A DNA stretch of 64,000 nucleotides from Acidobacteriota bacterium (GCA_947465645.1 CANIBQ010000019.1:5093-69092); one strand, 5' to 3'; positions 1-8,778 are shown, counted from the stretch's first letter. Notes: generated from the sequence alone by a model not told the origin. Made by a program: numbers and translations.

Positions 1-2
1 AG

Positions 3-779
3 GGACGGCTGGTGCCGAGTCTCGAACGGGAAGACTTCACGATCCTCGACAACGGAAAGCCGCAGGACATCACCTTCTTCCAGAACGACGTACAGCCTTT
101 CACCGTGGTCGTGATGATGGACTACAGCGCCAGCATGACGGCCAACCTCGAGCTGCTGGAAAGGGCCGCGGAACAGTTCATCCTGCGCCTGCTGCCCGCC
201 GACCGCGGGCAGGTGGGCTCCTTCAGCGACAAGATTCAGTTCAGCGGCACGTTCACCAGCGATCGTGACGATCTCATCGGGGCGCTGAATGACCTGCAGT
301 TCGGCAATCCGACTCGGCTCTACGATGCGATCGACGCGAGCATGGACATGCTCGAGGACGTGGACGGCCGCAAGGTCGTCCTCGTGTTTACCGACGGCGA
401 CGACACGGCAAGCCGGAAGGGGTTCGGCGACGTCCTCGACCACGCGCGTGACGACGAAGTGATGATCTATGCGATCGGGCTCGAATCGGAGTATTTCAAC
501 GGACAGCGCGTGGTGCGCTCGCGCCCCGCCGGCGCGTTGAAGCGGCTCGCCGAGGAGACCGGCGGCGGCTACTTCGAGCTGAAGAAAACCGACGAACTCG
601 CCCCGACATTCACCCGCGTCGCGCAGGAGCTGCACAGCCAGTACACGCTCGGGTTCACGCCGACGGTGCTCGACGGCAAGGAACACAAGCTCCTGGTGCG
701 CATGAACACGCCCGGCATGAACGCCCGCGCGCGCAGGTCGTACATCGCCTCCTCCGACCGACTCACAAGCACGCAGTGA
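3..779 (+). CDS. VWFA-related acidobacterial-domain protein (5' partial)
   Basis: The reading frame is open from the first bases of the window, so the N-terminus, probably with a signal peptide, lies outside. The visible start 'GRLVPSLEREDFTILDNGK' is the usual lead-in of VWFA-related acidobacterial proteins (a short 'RL.. L..DDF.. DNGKPQ' segment before the A domain). The A domain follows, with the MIDAS-like motif DYSAS near position 120 and 'VVLVFTDGDDTAS' as the second metal-site strand. The end '..ELHSQYTLGFTPT' is also typical. Probably a secreted or periplasmic protein-binding module; the partner is unknown. Its stop overlaps the start of the frataxin-like gene by 4 nt (GTGA), suggesting coupled translation. 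The GTG at 12 is only an internal codon. Confidence 0.85.
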   Translation, partial: GRLVPSLEREDFTILDNGKPQDITFFQNDVQPFTVVVMMDYSASMTANLELLERAAEQFILRLLPADRGQVGSFSDKIQFSGTFTSDRDDLIGALNDLQFGNPTRLYDAIDASMDMLEDVDGRKVVLVFTDGDDTASRKGFGDVLDHARDDEVMIYAIGLESEYFNGQRVVRSRPAGALKRLAEETGGGYFELKKTDELAPTFTRVAQELHSQYTLGFTPTVLDGKEHKLLVRMNTPGMNARARRSYIASSDRLTSTQ

Positions 780-1090
780 CGGAACAGGAATTTCGAATCG
801 AATCCGATCGCGCGATCGAAGACGCGCGTCGCTCGTTGATGCCGCTCGCCGATGAATTGGACTTCGAGATCGAGCTCCAGAACGGCGTGATGCAGGTCGT
901 CTTCGAGGAGCCCGCCCCCGTGAAGTTCGTGATCAGTCCCAACGCCCCGGTGCGCCAGTTGTGGGTCTCGGCCATGTCGCGCAGCTTCAAGCTGCCGTGG
1001 TCGCCCGAGGTGTCCGCATTCGCGCTCGACGGCGAGCCGCTCGTCCCCCTGCTCGAACGCCTCATCCGCCTGCAGCTCGAGCAGCGCTGA
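776..1090 (+). CDS. cyaY: Frataxin-like protein, CyaY family
   Basis: A 104-residue protein, the usual size of bacterial CyaY. It shows the family pattern: an acidic first helix (EFRIESDRAIEDARRSL), a beta segment 'FEIELQNGVMQVVF', then 'KFVISPNAPVRQLWVSA', which matches the conserved 'KIVINRQ.P.RQIWVAA' core, and a final helix that binds the sheet. Frataxins bind iron and modulate the IscS/IscU iron-sulfur machinery in the cytosol. No isc genes are nearby. The GTG start overlaps the stop of the preceding VWFA gene by 4 nt, so the two are probably co-translated. The acidic ridge is modest, so iron binding is inferred from family only. Confidence 0.75.
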   Translation: MTEQEFRIESDRAIEDARRSLMPLADELDFEIELQNGVMQVVFEEPAPVKFVISPNAPVRQLWVSAMSRSFKLPWSPEVSAFALDGEPLVPLLERLIRLQLEQR

Positions 1091-1108
1091 TAGTTCGGGG
1101 ACGATTCC

Positions 1109-3265
1109 GTGGCTACCAGCCTCACAACTCTGATCCTGTGCTCCGTTGTGTCTCTTGCGATCGCGGGCGAGGCTCGGGCCCAGGTGGACGTCCAGCCGAT
1201 TCCAGCCACGAAGCGCCTGGAGGCGATCCGGATCGACGAGCCGATCGTGATCGACGGAGAGCTCAGCGAGCCTGCGTGGGGACGCGCGCAGGTGGGCCGC
1301 GACTTCCAGCAGCAGGAGCCCGATACCGGCGCACCGACCACCGAGCCGACCGAGTTCCGGATTCTCTACGACGATGACGCGCTCTATTTCGCCGGCACGT
1401 TCTTCGACAGCGACCCGCGCGGCCCGATTGTCGACGAGCTGAAGCGGGATTTCGCGGGGCGTAACGGCGACATCGTCGCCCTCAGCCTCGACACGTTCGG
1501 CGACTACACCGCGTACAACTTCAACCTGAACGCCGCCGGAGCGCTGCGCGACACGCAGTCACACGAAGACGGCCGGGTGTTCAACGGAAACTGGGACGGC
1601 GTCTGGACGGCCCGGACGACCCGCTTGAGCGACAGATGGATCGTCGAAGCGATGATTCCCTTCAAGACGATGCGCTTTCCAGAAGCGGCGGAGCAGGAGT
1701 GGGGGATGAACGTCTTCCGGCTGATCCGGCGGAAGAATGAGTTCACATACTGGTCGCCGCAGCCGAGGCAGTTCAACTTCTACAAGATCTCTTACGGCGG
1801 CCGCTTGACGGGCATCCGCAACGTGCGCTCCGGGCGCAACATCCAGATCAAGCCGTTTCTCACCGGCGCCTTCTCGAACCTGCGGTTTCCAGCCCTCGAT
1901 CGCCGGTGGGACGGCGATGCCGGCATCGACGCCAAGGTCGGTATCGGCACGTCGCTGGCGCTCGACATCACGGCGCATACCGACTTTTCGCAGGTGGAGG
2001 CCGACGAGCAGCAGATCAACCTGACCCGCTTCTCGTTGCTCTTTCCGGAGAAGCGCGAGTTCTTCCTCGAGAACCAGGGTGCCTTCCGGATTGGCGATCT
2101 CACGGGTCGCACGCTGATTCCTTTTTTCAGCCGCCGGATCGGGCTCTCGGCGGCCGGAGAGCCGATTCCGATCTTCGGCGGCGCGCGTCTGACGGGCCGC
2201 CAGGGCGACTACACGCTCGGCCTCCTCAACATCCAGACCGAGGGCGTGGACGGCGTGTCCGGAGACAACTTCACCACGCTGCGTACGGCCCGCAATTTCG
2301 GCGGGTCCTCCGTGGGCGGCTTCTACCTCGGACGAGAATCGTCCGGCCTGTCGGGACACAACCGAGTCGCCGGCGGCGACGTGCACCTGACGTTCCGCCG
2401 GACGATGGACTTCAACGCGTTCGTGATGGGCAGCACGACCACCGGCGGCCGGAGCGGCACCGCGGGACGGGCGGCCTTCAACCTGGCAGAGCGCCGCTAT
2501 TCAGTGGACCTGGCGTACACGAACATCGCGCCGGAGTTCCGAAACGATCTCGGGTTCATCGCGCGCGGCGATGTCGGACTTGTATCGTGGGACACGGCGT
2601 ATTACATCCGGCCCAGCCGGCCTGACAGCCGGTGGCGGCAGGTGTCGTTCGGGACGCGAGGCGATCGATTCGACGACAGCGGCCACACCACGTTGAACAG
2701 CCAGTTCCTCAGCGGCTACATCAACCAGGGCTTCTCCGACAGCGGCCAGCTCAATACGAGCGCCGACGCCTACTACGAGCGGTTGACGCGCCCGTTCTCG
2801 CCGAGCGCCGGCGTGTCGATTCCTGTCGGGGAGTACCGCTTCGCGCAGATGAAGACTGGATACAGCTCGAACCCAAGCCGCCGACTGGCCTTCAGCACCG
2901 ACGTCACGGCAGGCGAGTTCTACTCGGGGACGATCCGGGGACTGATCGGCAGCCTGCGGTGGCGACTGAACGCCAACCTGGCTGCGTCAACGGCCGTCGA
3001 GGTCAACGGCGTCAACCTGCCGCAGGGCGCCTTCGATACGCAGCTTGCGAGATTCAGGATCGATTACTCGTTCAACACGAGGATGTTCCTGAACACCTTC
3101 GTGCAGTACAACAGCGCGACGTCGAGCTGGCTGACCAACATCCGGTATCGATTCATCTACCGGCCGCTCAGCGACGTTTACCTCGTCTACAACGACACGA
3201 GGTCCGCTGGCAGAACCGGCCAGCGGACCGTCGCGTTGAAACACACGTTGATGCTCGCGTTCTAG
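1109..3265 (+). CDS. CBM9-like / DUF5916 outer-membrane protein
   Basis: 718 residues from a GTG start, with a signal peptide (hydrophobic stretch, then 'GEARAQ') at residues 1-25. Residues ~30-210 resemble the carbohydrate-binding family 9-like domain ('IDGELSEPAWGRA', 'YDDDALYFAGTFFDSDP', 'WIVEAMIPFKTMRFP'). The rest looks like the DUF5916 beta-barrel, with alternating strands, 'KREFFLENQGAF', and a C-terminus ending in an aromatic residue (MLAF). Proteins of this type occur in Acidobacteria and Bacteroidetes, beside TonB receptors. The role is probably surface binding or transport, substrate unknown. A 19-nt gap separates it from cyaY. A short GC-rich inverted repeat follows the stop at ~3268. 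Confidence 0.8.
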   Translation: MATSLTTLILCSVVSLAIAGEARAQVDVQPIPATKRLEAIRIDEPIVIDGELSEPAWGRAQVGRDFQQQEPDTGAPTTEPTEFRILYDDDALYFAGTFFDSDPRGPIVDELKRDFAGRNGDIVALSLDTFGDYTAYNFNLNAAGALRDTQSHEDGRVFNGNWDGVWTARTTRLSDRWIVEAMIPFKTMRFPEAAEQEWGMNVFRLIRRKNEFTYWSPQPRQFNFYKISYGGRLTGIRNVRSGRNIQIKPFLTGAFSNLRFPALDRRWDGDAGIDAKVGIGTSLALDITAHTDFSQVEADEQQINLTRFSLLFPEKREFFLENQGAFRIGDLTGRTLIPFFSRRIGLSAAGEPIPIFGGARLTGRQGDYTLGLLNIQTEGVDGVSGDNFTTLRTARNFGGSSVGGFYLGRESSGLSGHNRVAGGDVHLTFRRTMDFNAFVMGSTTTGGRSGTAGRAAFNLAERRYSVDLAYTNIAPEFRNDLGFIARGDVGLVSWDTAYYIRPSRPDSRWRQVSFGTRGDRFDDSGHTTLNSQFLSGYINQGFSDSGQLNTSADAYYERLTRPFSPSAGVSIPVGEYRFAQMKTGYSSNPSRRLAFSTDVTAGEFYSGTIRGLIGSLRWRLNANLAASTAVEVNGVNLPQGAFDTQLARFRIDYSFNTRMFLNTFVQYNSATSSWLTNIRYRFIYRPLSDVYLVYNDTRSAGRTGQRTVALKHTLMLAF

Positions 3266-3297
3266 CGCGCCGAACGGCGCAGCGAGGAGTCTCGACT

Positions 3298-3729
3298 CTA
3301 CTGCCTTCGGCGCGCATCCCATCTCGACGATACGCGCGGAAGCCCGGCCGCCGCGGCGAATGAACCCTCGCGAGCTGGAACGCATCGCGCGGGATCGCGG
3401 AGGCTGATACGGACGCCTGCCTCGGCGGACAACTCGTCGAGCGATGCGGGCAGCCGGCGCTGCCGCGTCCAGTGCAGGTTGACCGCATGTTCGATCTGCT
3501 GCAGATCACCGACCCGCCGGCTGTCGAGACGGTTGACGCGCTCCTGCGCCGGCGACCCGAGGATCCACAGTCCACCGCCAACGCCTGCGATGATCGCGAC
3601 GGTCGCGACCTTCAGCGCGAAGCGCATGGTCAACTCACCGCCGAGCAGGTTGTAGACCAGCGTAATGAAGTCGCCGACGAGAAAGCTGGCGGCCAGAAAC
3701 AGGGTCATGTAGGTCAGCCACCGGCGCAC
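3298..3729 (-). pseudogene. Fragment of a DUF5671-like membrane protein
   Basis: The minus-strand frame encodes 'RRWLTYMTLFLAASFLVGD' and 'LVYNLLGGELTMRFALKV', followed by a second hydrophobic stretch and a helix with 'LPASLDELSAEAGV'. This resembles the middle and last membrane segments of DUF5671-type proteins, which normally carry about two to four further membrane helices upstream. Upstream of 3729 the frame reads into unrelated sequence (…TPTPWSK), and the expected conserved tail after 'RISLRDPA' is replaced by an Arg/Ala-rich run. Both ends therefore look broken, and I call it a remnant rather than a working gene. A short functional protein starting at the GTG at 3729 cannot be excluded. 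Confidence 0.5.
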
Positions 3730-3740
3730 TTTCGACCACG

Positions 3741-3887
3741 GCGTCGGCGTGGCTCTATGCGCGCTTCCTCCGTCACCGGGGGTCGTTTACCGCCCTGGAG
3801 CGATGGCAGGTCGCCTATCTGCCCGCGTACTCAGTATGGGCGGCGCTGGTGATTGTCGTCTTCCCGCCGCTGTTCGGCTACAGGTGA
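3741..3887 (+). pseudogene. Orphan C-terminal fragment of an unknown membrane protein
   Basis: A plus-strand frame of 48 codons ends in TGA at 3885-3887 and reads 'ASAWLYARFLRHRG…' then 'RWQVAYLPAYSVWAALVIVV' and 'FPPLFGYR'. The composition (one hydrophobic helix flanked by aromatic and basic residues) looks like a true protein C-terminus. The frame has no start codon and no upstream gene body: just before it lies the minus-strand DUF5671-like remnant. I do not recognise the family. The abrupt junction near 3735-3741 suggests a deletion that fused the ends of two former genes. Confidence 0.3.
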
Positions 3888-3901
3888 CATCATTAGTTCC
3901 T

Positions 3902-6325
3902 ATGCGTGTTTCCCTTACCTTTTTCGTCTTCCTTTTCCTTCCGGCCCTGATCTCGGCCCAGGGAACCGCCATTCTTTCCGGGCGCGTACTCGACATGCAG
4001 GGCGATGCACCGATCGGTTTTGCGACCATTGCCGTCGAAAGCCCCACCGCGGCAGCCGGATCGCCGCCCATTGGGGGTGCGCTGGCCGGCGGGAACGGCC
4101 GCTTCGTCATACAAGGCCTGGCGCCGGGCCAGTATCGAGTCCGGATCACGTTTCCCGGCTTCCTCGAGGCGGAGGCGGACGTAGTCGTCAGTCCCCTGAA
4201 CCAGACGTACGACCTGGGAGATATCCGCCTTCCACGAATCGAGGGCTTCGAGGAACAGATTACGGTCACCGCCGAGGCCATCCGCGCCGCCGGCCTCGAC
4301 ACGCAGGTGTTCAGCGTGGGTGACGGACCGATCCAGTCGACCGGCACCATGCTCGACGCGCTGAAGAACGTCCCGGGTGTGACGGTCGATCAGGAGGGAA
4401 AGGTCTCTCTGCGCGGCAGCGACAAGGTCGCCATCCTGATCGACGGGCGGCAGTCGAGCCTGACCGGATTCGGGACTCAGCGCGGGCTGGACAGCGTGTC
4501 GGCGGCCAACATCGAGGCGATTGAGATCATCAACAACCCCTCTGCGCGCTTCGACGCCGCAGGCATGGCGGGCATCATCAACATCATCTACAAGAAGGAA
4601 CAGCAGCTTGGCTGGTCCGGCGATGTCGGCGTTGGGCTGGGCGTCGGCCAGTTCACCAAGCAGCGGCGCGACCTTCCGACCGATCTCGGTAGCTTCTCGA
4701 ACAACGAGAAAGTGATCCCGAGCGTGAACCTGAACTATCGCACGCCGCGGACGCGCACCTTCATACAGGGGGAGCTCATGCTGCAGGATCGGCTCCCGAA
4801 CAATGAATTCACCACGCGCTTCTATGACGATGGCCGTGTGATTGAGTCCCAGGTGCCGGAAAACCGCGAGCAGTATATCTACACCGTCCGAGGCGGGTCC
4901 GACTTTACGCTCAACGACACGAACACCATCACCATCTCGGGCGTCCACAATTACGAGCATCACATCGACGTCGCGCAGGTGCCGTTCATCCTTCAGGCGA
5001 CGGGACGGCGCGAGCGGTTCTGGTTCTGGCGCGAGGACGAGGGGACCGGGTTCACCAACGCCAACGTCGATCTCACGCACAAGTTCGGCGCGCCCGGCCA
5101 CGAGCTGGGTGTCAACCTCCAGTTCACACGGGGGAAGGAAGACGAGGCGTACTTCCTGAACGAGGAATCGCCGATCCGGATCGGCACCGACGACACCCAC
5201 ATCGTCGCTATCGAAAACACGCTGCCGCTCAGCATCGACTACACGCGGCCGCTGCCGACCGGCCGCCTGGAGCTCGGCTCCAAGTTGCAGCGCCGCTGGA
5301 TCCCGGTCACCTACACCGTGCGGCGCGGCGTCCAGAGTGTGATCTACCCGGGCCTCGGGGACTTCTCGGACTGGAACGAGAACATCTTCGCCGGCTACGC
5401 CAACCTCGTTCGCATTACGCCGCGCTACACACTCGAAGGCGGGCTCCGGCTCGAGGAAACGCAGGTCTCCTACACGATTCCCAGCGAAAACATCTATTAC
5501 CCGGGGAGCGATAAGTACGACTACTTCGGCGTGTTCCCGAACGTGAAGCTGACGCTGAACCTGACGAGCACCAACCGGCTCACCACGGCTTTCAACCGGC
5601 GCGTCGACCGTCCAGGGGAACCGGAGCTCCGCATCTTCCCGAAGTACGACGATCCGGAAATTCTGAAAGTGGGCAACCCGTTCCTGCGGCCCCAGTTCAC
5701 CAACGCGTACGAAGTGGGATTCTCGCGATCATGGGTTGGGGGCACGGGCAGCGCCGCCGTCTACCACCGCGACGTGAGCGATGCGTTCCTGCGCATCTTC
5801 GCGATCGACGACTCGAATCCCAGCTACGACATCGTCAACCGCATCTTCGAGAACGCCGGCAACTTCCGCCAGACCGGCGTGCAGTTGACGGCATCGCAGC
5901 AGATCGTTCGCCCCTGGCGGATGACCGGCAGCGTGCACTGGTTCCAGAACGACATCGAGGCGCTCGATACAATGCTGTTCTTCCCGACGAGACGGCCGTT
6001 CACGCTGTCCGCCTCGAAGGACCACACCTGGGACATGACGCTCAACAACCGTTTCGCCCTGCCTCGGGGGCTCGAGTTGCAGGCGAACTACATCCGGTAC
6101 GCGTCGCGGAATGTGCCGCAGGGGCGCGAACGCGCCAGGTCGTCGCTCGACTTCTCCGCCAAGAAGCCGCTGATGAACGAGAGGGCCGAGCTCGTCTTCA
6201 CCTTTACCGACATCTTCAACGACTTCGCGCTCCAGCACGACATCACCGGCAACGGCTTTACGGCGCTCTACCAGAATTTCCTCGAGACGCAGGTCGCCAC
6301 CCTGGGACTGCGATTCCGATTCTGA
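3902..6325 (+). CDS. TonB-dependent receptor with carboxypeptidase-regulatory N-domain
   Basis: 807 residues starting at ATG 3902, chosen because a clear signal peptide follows (MRVSLTFFVFLFLPALISAQ). Residues ~25-115 form a CarboxypepD_reg-like beta-sandwich ('SGRVLDMQGDAPIGFATIAV', 'GQYRVRITFPGF'). Residues ~130-230 form the plug ('GTMLDALKNVPGVTVDQEGK', 'SAANIEAIEIINNPSARFDA', 'GIINIIYKK'). The remainder is a 22-strand-type outer-membrane barrel, ending in the aromatic 'LGLRFRF' expected for BAM recognition. This architecture matches the OMP beta-brl_3 receptors. It transports an unknown ligand across the outer membrane. The frame is open further upstream but without signal-peptide logic. 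Confidence 0.88.
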   Translation: MRVSLTFFVFLFLPALISAQGTAILSGRVLDMQGDAPIGFATIAVESPTAAAGSPPIGGALAGGNGRFVIQGLAPGQYRVRITFPGFLEAEADVVVSPLNQTYDLGDIRLPRIEGFEEQITVTAEAIRAAGLDTQVFSVGDGPIQSTGTMLDALKNVPGVTVDQEGKVSLRGSDKVAILIDGRQSSLTGFGTQRGLDSVSAANIEAIEIINNPSARFDAAGMAGIINIIYKKEQQLGWSGDVGVGLGVGQFTKQRRDLPTDLGSFSNNEKVIPSVNLNYRTPRTRTFIQGELMLQDRLPNNEFTTRFYDDGRVIESQVPENREQYIYTVRGGSDFTLNDTNTITISGVHNYEHHIDVAQVPFILQATGRRERFWFWREDEGTGFTNANVDLTHKFGAPGHELGVNLQFTRGKEDEAYFLNEESPIRIGTDDTHIVAIENTLPLSIDYTRPLPTGRLELGSKLQRRWIPVTYTVRRGVQSVIYPGLGDFSDWNENIFAGYANLVRITPRYTLEGGLRLEETQVSYTIPSENIYYPGSDKYDYFGVFPNVKLTLNLTSTNRLTTAFNRRVDRPGEPELRIFPKYDDPEILKVGNPFLRPQFTNAYEVGFSRSWVGGTGSAAVYHRDVSDAFLRIFAIDDSNPSYDIVNRIFENAGNFRQTGVQLTASQQIVRPWRMTGSVHWFQNDIEALDTMLFFPTRRPFTLSASKDHTWDMTLNNRFALPRGLELQANYIRYASRNVPQGRERARSSLDFSAKKPLMNERAELVFTFTDIFNDFALQHDITGNGFTALYQNFLETQVATLGLRFRF

Positions 6326-6352
6326 ACGCGATTGAATTCAAGGCCTCAACGT

Positions 6353-6955
6353 ATGACCCTGTACCATGACGCGCAGCGGGAGCTGCAGGATCGGTTCGAT
6401 ACGCGTCGGCTCGCGGACCGCCTGGAAGAGCGGAAGGTCCACGCCGAGCTCTCGGAGGCGGACGCGGAGTTTGTCTCGGCCCGCGACATGATGTTTCTTG
6501 CGACATGCGATCCCGGAGGTCAGCCGACCTGCTCGTTCAAGGCCGGCGAGCCAGGATTCATCCGGGTGATCGATCCGCAGACCCTTCTGTTCCCGTGGTA
6601 CGACGGGAACGGGATGTTTCTGTCCGCGGGCAATGTCGCGGCGACGTCACGGATTGGCCTCCTGCTGATCGACTTCGAAGCGCAGCGGCGTCTCCGCCTG
6701 GAAGGCGATGCGGATCTCGTCGATGATCCAGCCACGATCGCTGGCTATCCGGGAGCACAGTTTGTCGTCCGCGTGCGGCTGCGGCGGATCTACCCCAACT
6801 GTCCCCGGTACATTCCGACGTATCGTCTCGTTGAGCGGTCCGCCTTCATCCCGCGCACGGATGACGCACCGCCGGTACCGGATTGGAAACGGGCAGACTG
6901 GGCCCGCGACGTGTTGCCCGCGCGTGACAGGCCAGGCGAAGAGCCCGGCGAGTAG
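6353..6955 (+). CDS. Pyridoxamine 5'-phosphate oxidase-like flavin protein
   Basis: 200 residues from ATG 6353; a TTG at 6332 is possible but less likely. The segment 'EFVSARDMMFLATCDPGGQP' followed by 'CSFKAGEPGFIRVIDPQTLL' and 'GNVAATSRIGLLLIDFE' is the split-barrel FMN-binding core of the pyridoxamine-phosphate-oxidase-like superfamily. The C-terminal 'YPNCPRYI' stretch occurs in the subgroup sometimes annotated as 'general stress' or phosphohydrolase-associated oxidase. Likely cytosolic and FMN- or F420-dependent; substrate unknown. It begins 27 nt after the TonB receptor and may be co-transcribed. No strong ribosome-binding site is visible. Confidence 0.75.
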   Translation: MTLYHDAQRELQDRFDTRRLADRLEERKVHAELSEADAEFVSARDMMFLATCDPGGQPTCSFKAGEPGFIRVIDPQTLLFPWYDGNGMFLSAGNVAATSRIGLLLIDFEAQRRLRLEGDADLVDDPATIAGYPGAQFVVRVRLRRIYPNCPRYIPTYRLVERSAFIPRTDDAPPVPDWKRADWARDVLPARDRPGEEPGE

Positions 6956-6966
6956 ATCCGCGGGCT

Positions 6967-7068
6967 GGGTTCAGACTCGCCAAGCTTGGCTGGTGCGAGC
7001 GCGGCGGGCACCAGCAGGCGTCGCTTCGCATCAAGGGTCACAACCGTAGTTCGGCGGAGGGGGAGCAT
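6967..7068 (-). pseudogene. Truncated AbrB/MazE-like antitoxin fragment
   Basis: On the minus strand the ATG at 7068 opens 'MLPLRRTTVVTLDAKRRLLV' followed by 'PAALAPAKLGE'. This matches the swapped-hairpin N-terminus of small AbrB/MazE-type antitoxins ('TVVTLDAKRRLTLPAAL.PA..GD'). After ~34 residues the similarity stops and the frame runs antisense into the preceding oxidase gene. The second half of the DNA-binding fold and any toxin gene are missing. It lies at the edge of a lower-GC patch and is best read as the remnant of an excised or decayed toxin-antitoxin locus. Confidence 0.4.
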
Positions 7069-7232
7069 ATGGTCGAAAGGATGTTGACGATGTTTGGAAT
7101 AAGCGGCAATCATGTGGTACCGGGTGTCGGTGATTTTCCAGGATTGGCGGCTACGAATGGTCGCGCCTCCGCATTAGGAGTACGTGTACGTGAGAATCCC
7201 GGCTCGCGCGCTAAGACAACGAGGAGGCAATT

Positions 7233-8129
7233 GTGAGCTTCAGCCGATTCAGTGAGAGAACGGGAAGGACAAGGATGGGCTCTGTGTGGACTGGTGGGCT
7301 GGCGTTGTTAGCCATTCTGCTGCTGCCTCTCACCACGAGCGTCCACGCCCAGCGGATGTCTCATCAGGAAATGATTGAACGATTCGCGAAACTGCCCGAT
7401 TGGAGCGGTATGTGGTTCGGTGAAGGCGGCGCGACGCCGCTTGACGCGAATCGACCTCGGGGAACGAACAGGAACTTTCCTCCATACAAGCCAGCATGGG
7501 AGGCGGCATACAGTGAGTTCGTCAAGAAGGTGGTTGAGACAGACGAATATATCGATCCCCTGACCTTGGGATACGGAAGAGGGATGCCTGGCATGATGGC
7601 TCCGGCCCGGGCGATGCAATTTGTAGTGAGGCCCGAGCAGGTGTGGATCATGCACGAACGGCCAGACCTCAGATTCATCTATACAGATGGCAGGGATCAT
7701 CCGGAACCAGACTTATTGATTCCAACCATGGAAGGCCATTCGATTGGCCACTGGGAGGGCGACACGCTGGTGGTGCATACCGTTGGCATACAGCCCGGTA
7801 TTCCGGCGGACCGCACGGGCATGGCCTTCAGCGCCGAGATGCAAATCACCGAGCGCATGCGTTTGATCAACCCCAATACACTCGAAGTCCATTTCACTAT
7901 TGAAGACCCGATCGCCTTTACGAAGCCGTGGATTATTGTCCGCCGGTACCACAGGCAATTGGATTCGAGTAAAGCACTGTATATGGCGAATGTGAATAGT
8001 CTTGAGAATCAACGGAACCCAATTGTGGATGGATCGAACTCGATATCGCTCGGAGTTGACCTCGATGCCACGCCATCAGTCTTCCCGGCTGAGATCAGAC
8101 CGCGCGCAGTGATGCCCACGCCCAAATAG
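7233..8129 (+). CDS. Secreted protein of unknown function (acidobacterial family)
   Basis: 298 residues from GTG 7233, supported by a strong ribosome-binding site GAGGAGG at 7221-7227. A signal peptide sits at residues ~15-40 ('GGLALLAILLLPLTTSVHAQ'). Conserved-looking landmarks are 'LPDWSGMWFGEGG', 'EQVWIMHERPDLRFIYTDGR', 'GHSIGHWEGDTLVVHTVGI' and 'IEDPIAFTKPWIIVRRYHR'. I recognise this pattern from unnamed periplasmic proteins that often sit beside DUF6152 genes, as here, but no function is established. Base composition is visibly more AT-rich than the flanking genes, suggesting separate acquisition of this two-gene unit. Confidence 0.75.
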   Translation: MSFSRFSERTGRTRMGSVWTGGLALLAILLLPLTTSVHAQRMSHQEMIERFAKLPDWSGMWFGEGGATPLDANRPRGTNRNFPPYKPAWEAAYSEFVKKVVETDEYIDPLTLGYGRGMPGMMAPARAMQFVVRPEQVWIMHERPDLRFIYTDGRDHPEPDLLIPTMEGHSIGHWEGDTLVVHTVGIQPGIPADRTGMAFSAEMQITERMRLINPNTLEVHFTIEDPIAFTKPWIIVRRYHRQLDSSKALYMANVNSLENQRNPIVDGSNSISLGVDLDATPSVFPAEIRPRAVMPTPK

Positions 8130-8201
8130 GTTCGATGTGGTTGCAGTACCAGGAAAAATCATAGGACAGTGAAATAACCAGAAGGAAGGATGAAGGAGAT
8201 C

Positions 8202-8600
8202 ATGCGAAAAGGAATCTTGTTGAGCCTGCTCGTCGCCGCCGTTTGGCTCAGTGGAGGGTCAACAGTGCTCATGGGGCATCATTCAGCCGCCGGATTTTTC
8301 GAAACAGACAAGGAAATAACGGTGAAAGGTACGGTAAAGCAAGTCCAGTTGACGAATCCTCACTCCTGGCTCGAAGTGATGGTCAAGAACGAGAAGGGTG
8401 AGGAGGTCCAGTGGAGCATTGAGATGCAGGCGCCGATTCAGTTGCTGCGTCAGGGGTGGACCCGAACGACGGTAAAACCTGGAGATGAGGTGACGGTGGT
8501 CATGAATCCAATGGTGAAGAATCAGCCAGGGGGGCTCTTCATCGGGATTACTCTGCCTGACGGCAAGCAATTGGGTAGGATGACTCGATCCAGCAACTGA
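8202..8600 (+). CDS. DUF6152 family secreted protein
   Basis: About 132 residues from ATG 8202. The upstream ATG at 8190 has no room for a ribosome-binding site, whereas AAGGAG at 8193-8198 and GGAAGGA at 8184-8190 precede 8202. A signal peptide (MRKGILLSLLVAAVWLSGGS…) is followed by 'GHHSAAGFFETDKEITVKG' and 'VKQVQLTNPHSWLEV', the hallmark of DUF6152, and then a small beta-barrel with 'KPGDEVTVVMNPM'. The 'HHS' and 'NPHSW' histidines could bind a metal, but that is inference. It lies 72 nt downstream of the unnamed secreted protein and shares its lower GC content, so the pair likely forms one operon. Confidence 0.82.
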   Translation: MRKGILLSLLVAAVWLSGGSTVLMGHHSAAGFFETDKEITVKGTVKQVQLTNPHSWLEVMVKNEKGEEVQWSIEMQAPIQLLRQGWTRTTVKPGDEVTVVMNPMVKNQPGGLFIGITLPDGKQLGRMTRSSN

Positions 8601-8703
8601 TTGGATCCAGCTGCACTACTCGGTCACGGAAGCGTCGTCTTCTCGATCCGCTCTAGCCGGGCACGGCCGCGTCGGTGGGATTTGGGACTTGGGCTTATTG
8701 GGT

Positions 8704-8778
8704 TGGTACCGGTACGGGGATTCGAACCCCGGTTCCATGGTTGAGAACCATGTGTCCTAACCCCTAGACGATACCGGC
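8704..8778 (-). tRNA. tRNA-Glu (anticodon CTC)
   Basis: Read on the minus strand, a complete cloverleaf of 75 nt can be folded. The acceptor stem GCCGGTA pairs with TACCGGT (first pair G·U). The D-arm contains GTCTAGGGGTTAGGAC, typical for tRNA-Glu. The anticodon stem CATGG/CCATG encloses loop TTCTCAA, giving anticodon CTC. The T-arm is CCGGG-GTTCGAATC-CCCG-like, followed by discriminator A and an encoded CCA. Its 3' end faces the lower-GC patch at 6956-8600, so it could have been an integration target. Confidence 0.95.

Noticed and set aside
3749..3901. Extended N-terminus of the TonB receptor frame
   Set aside because: The in-frame upstream residues lack hydrophobic signal character, while a clean signal peptide starts at ATG 3902.
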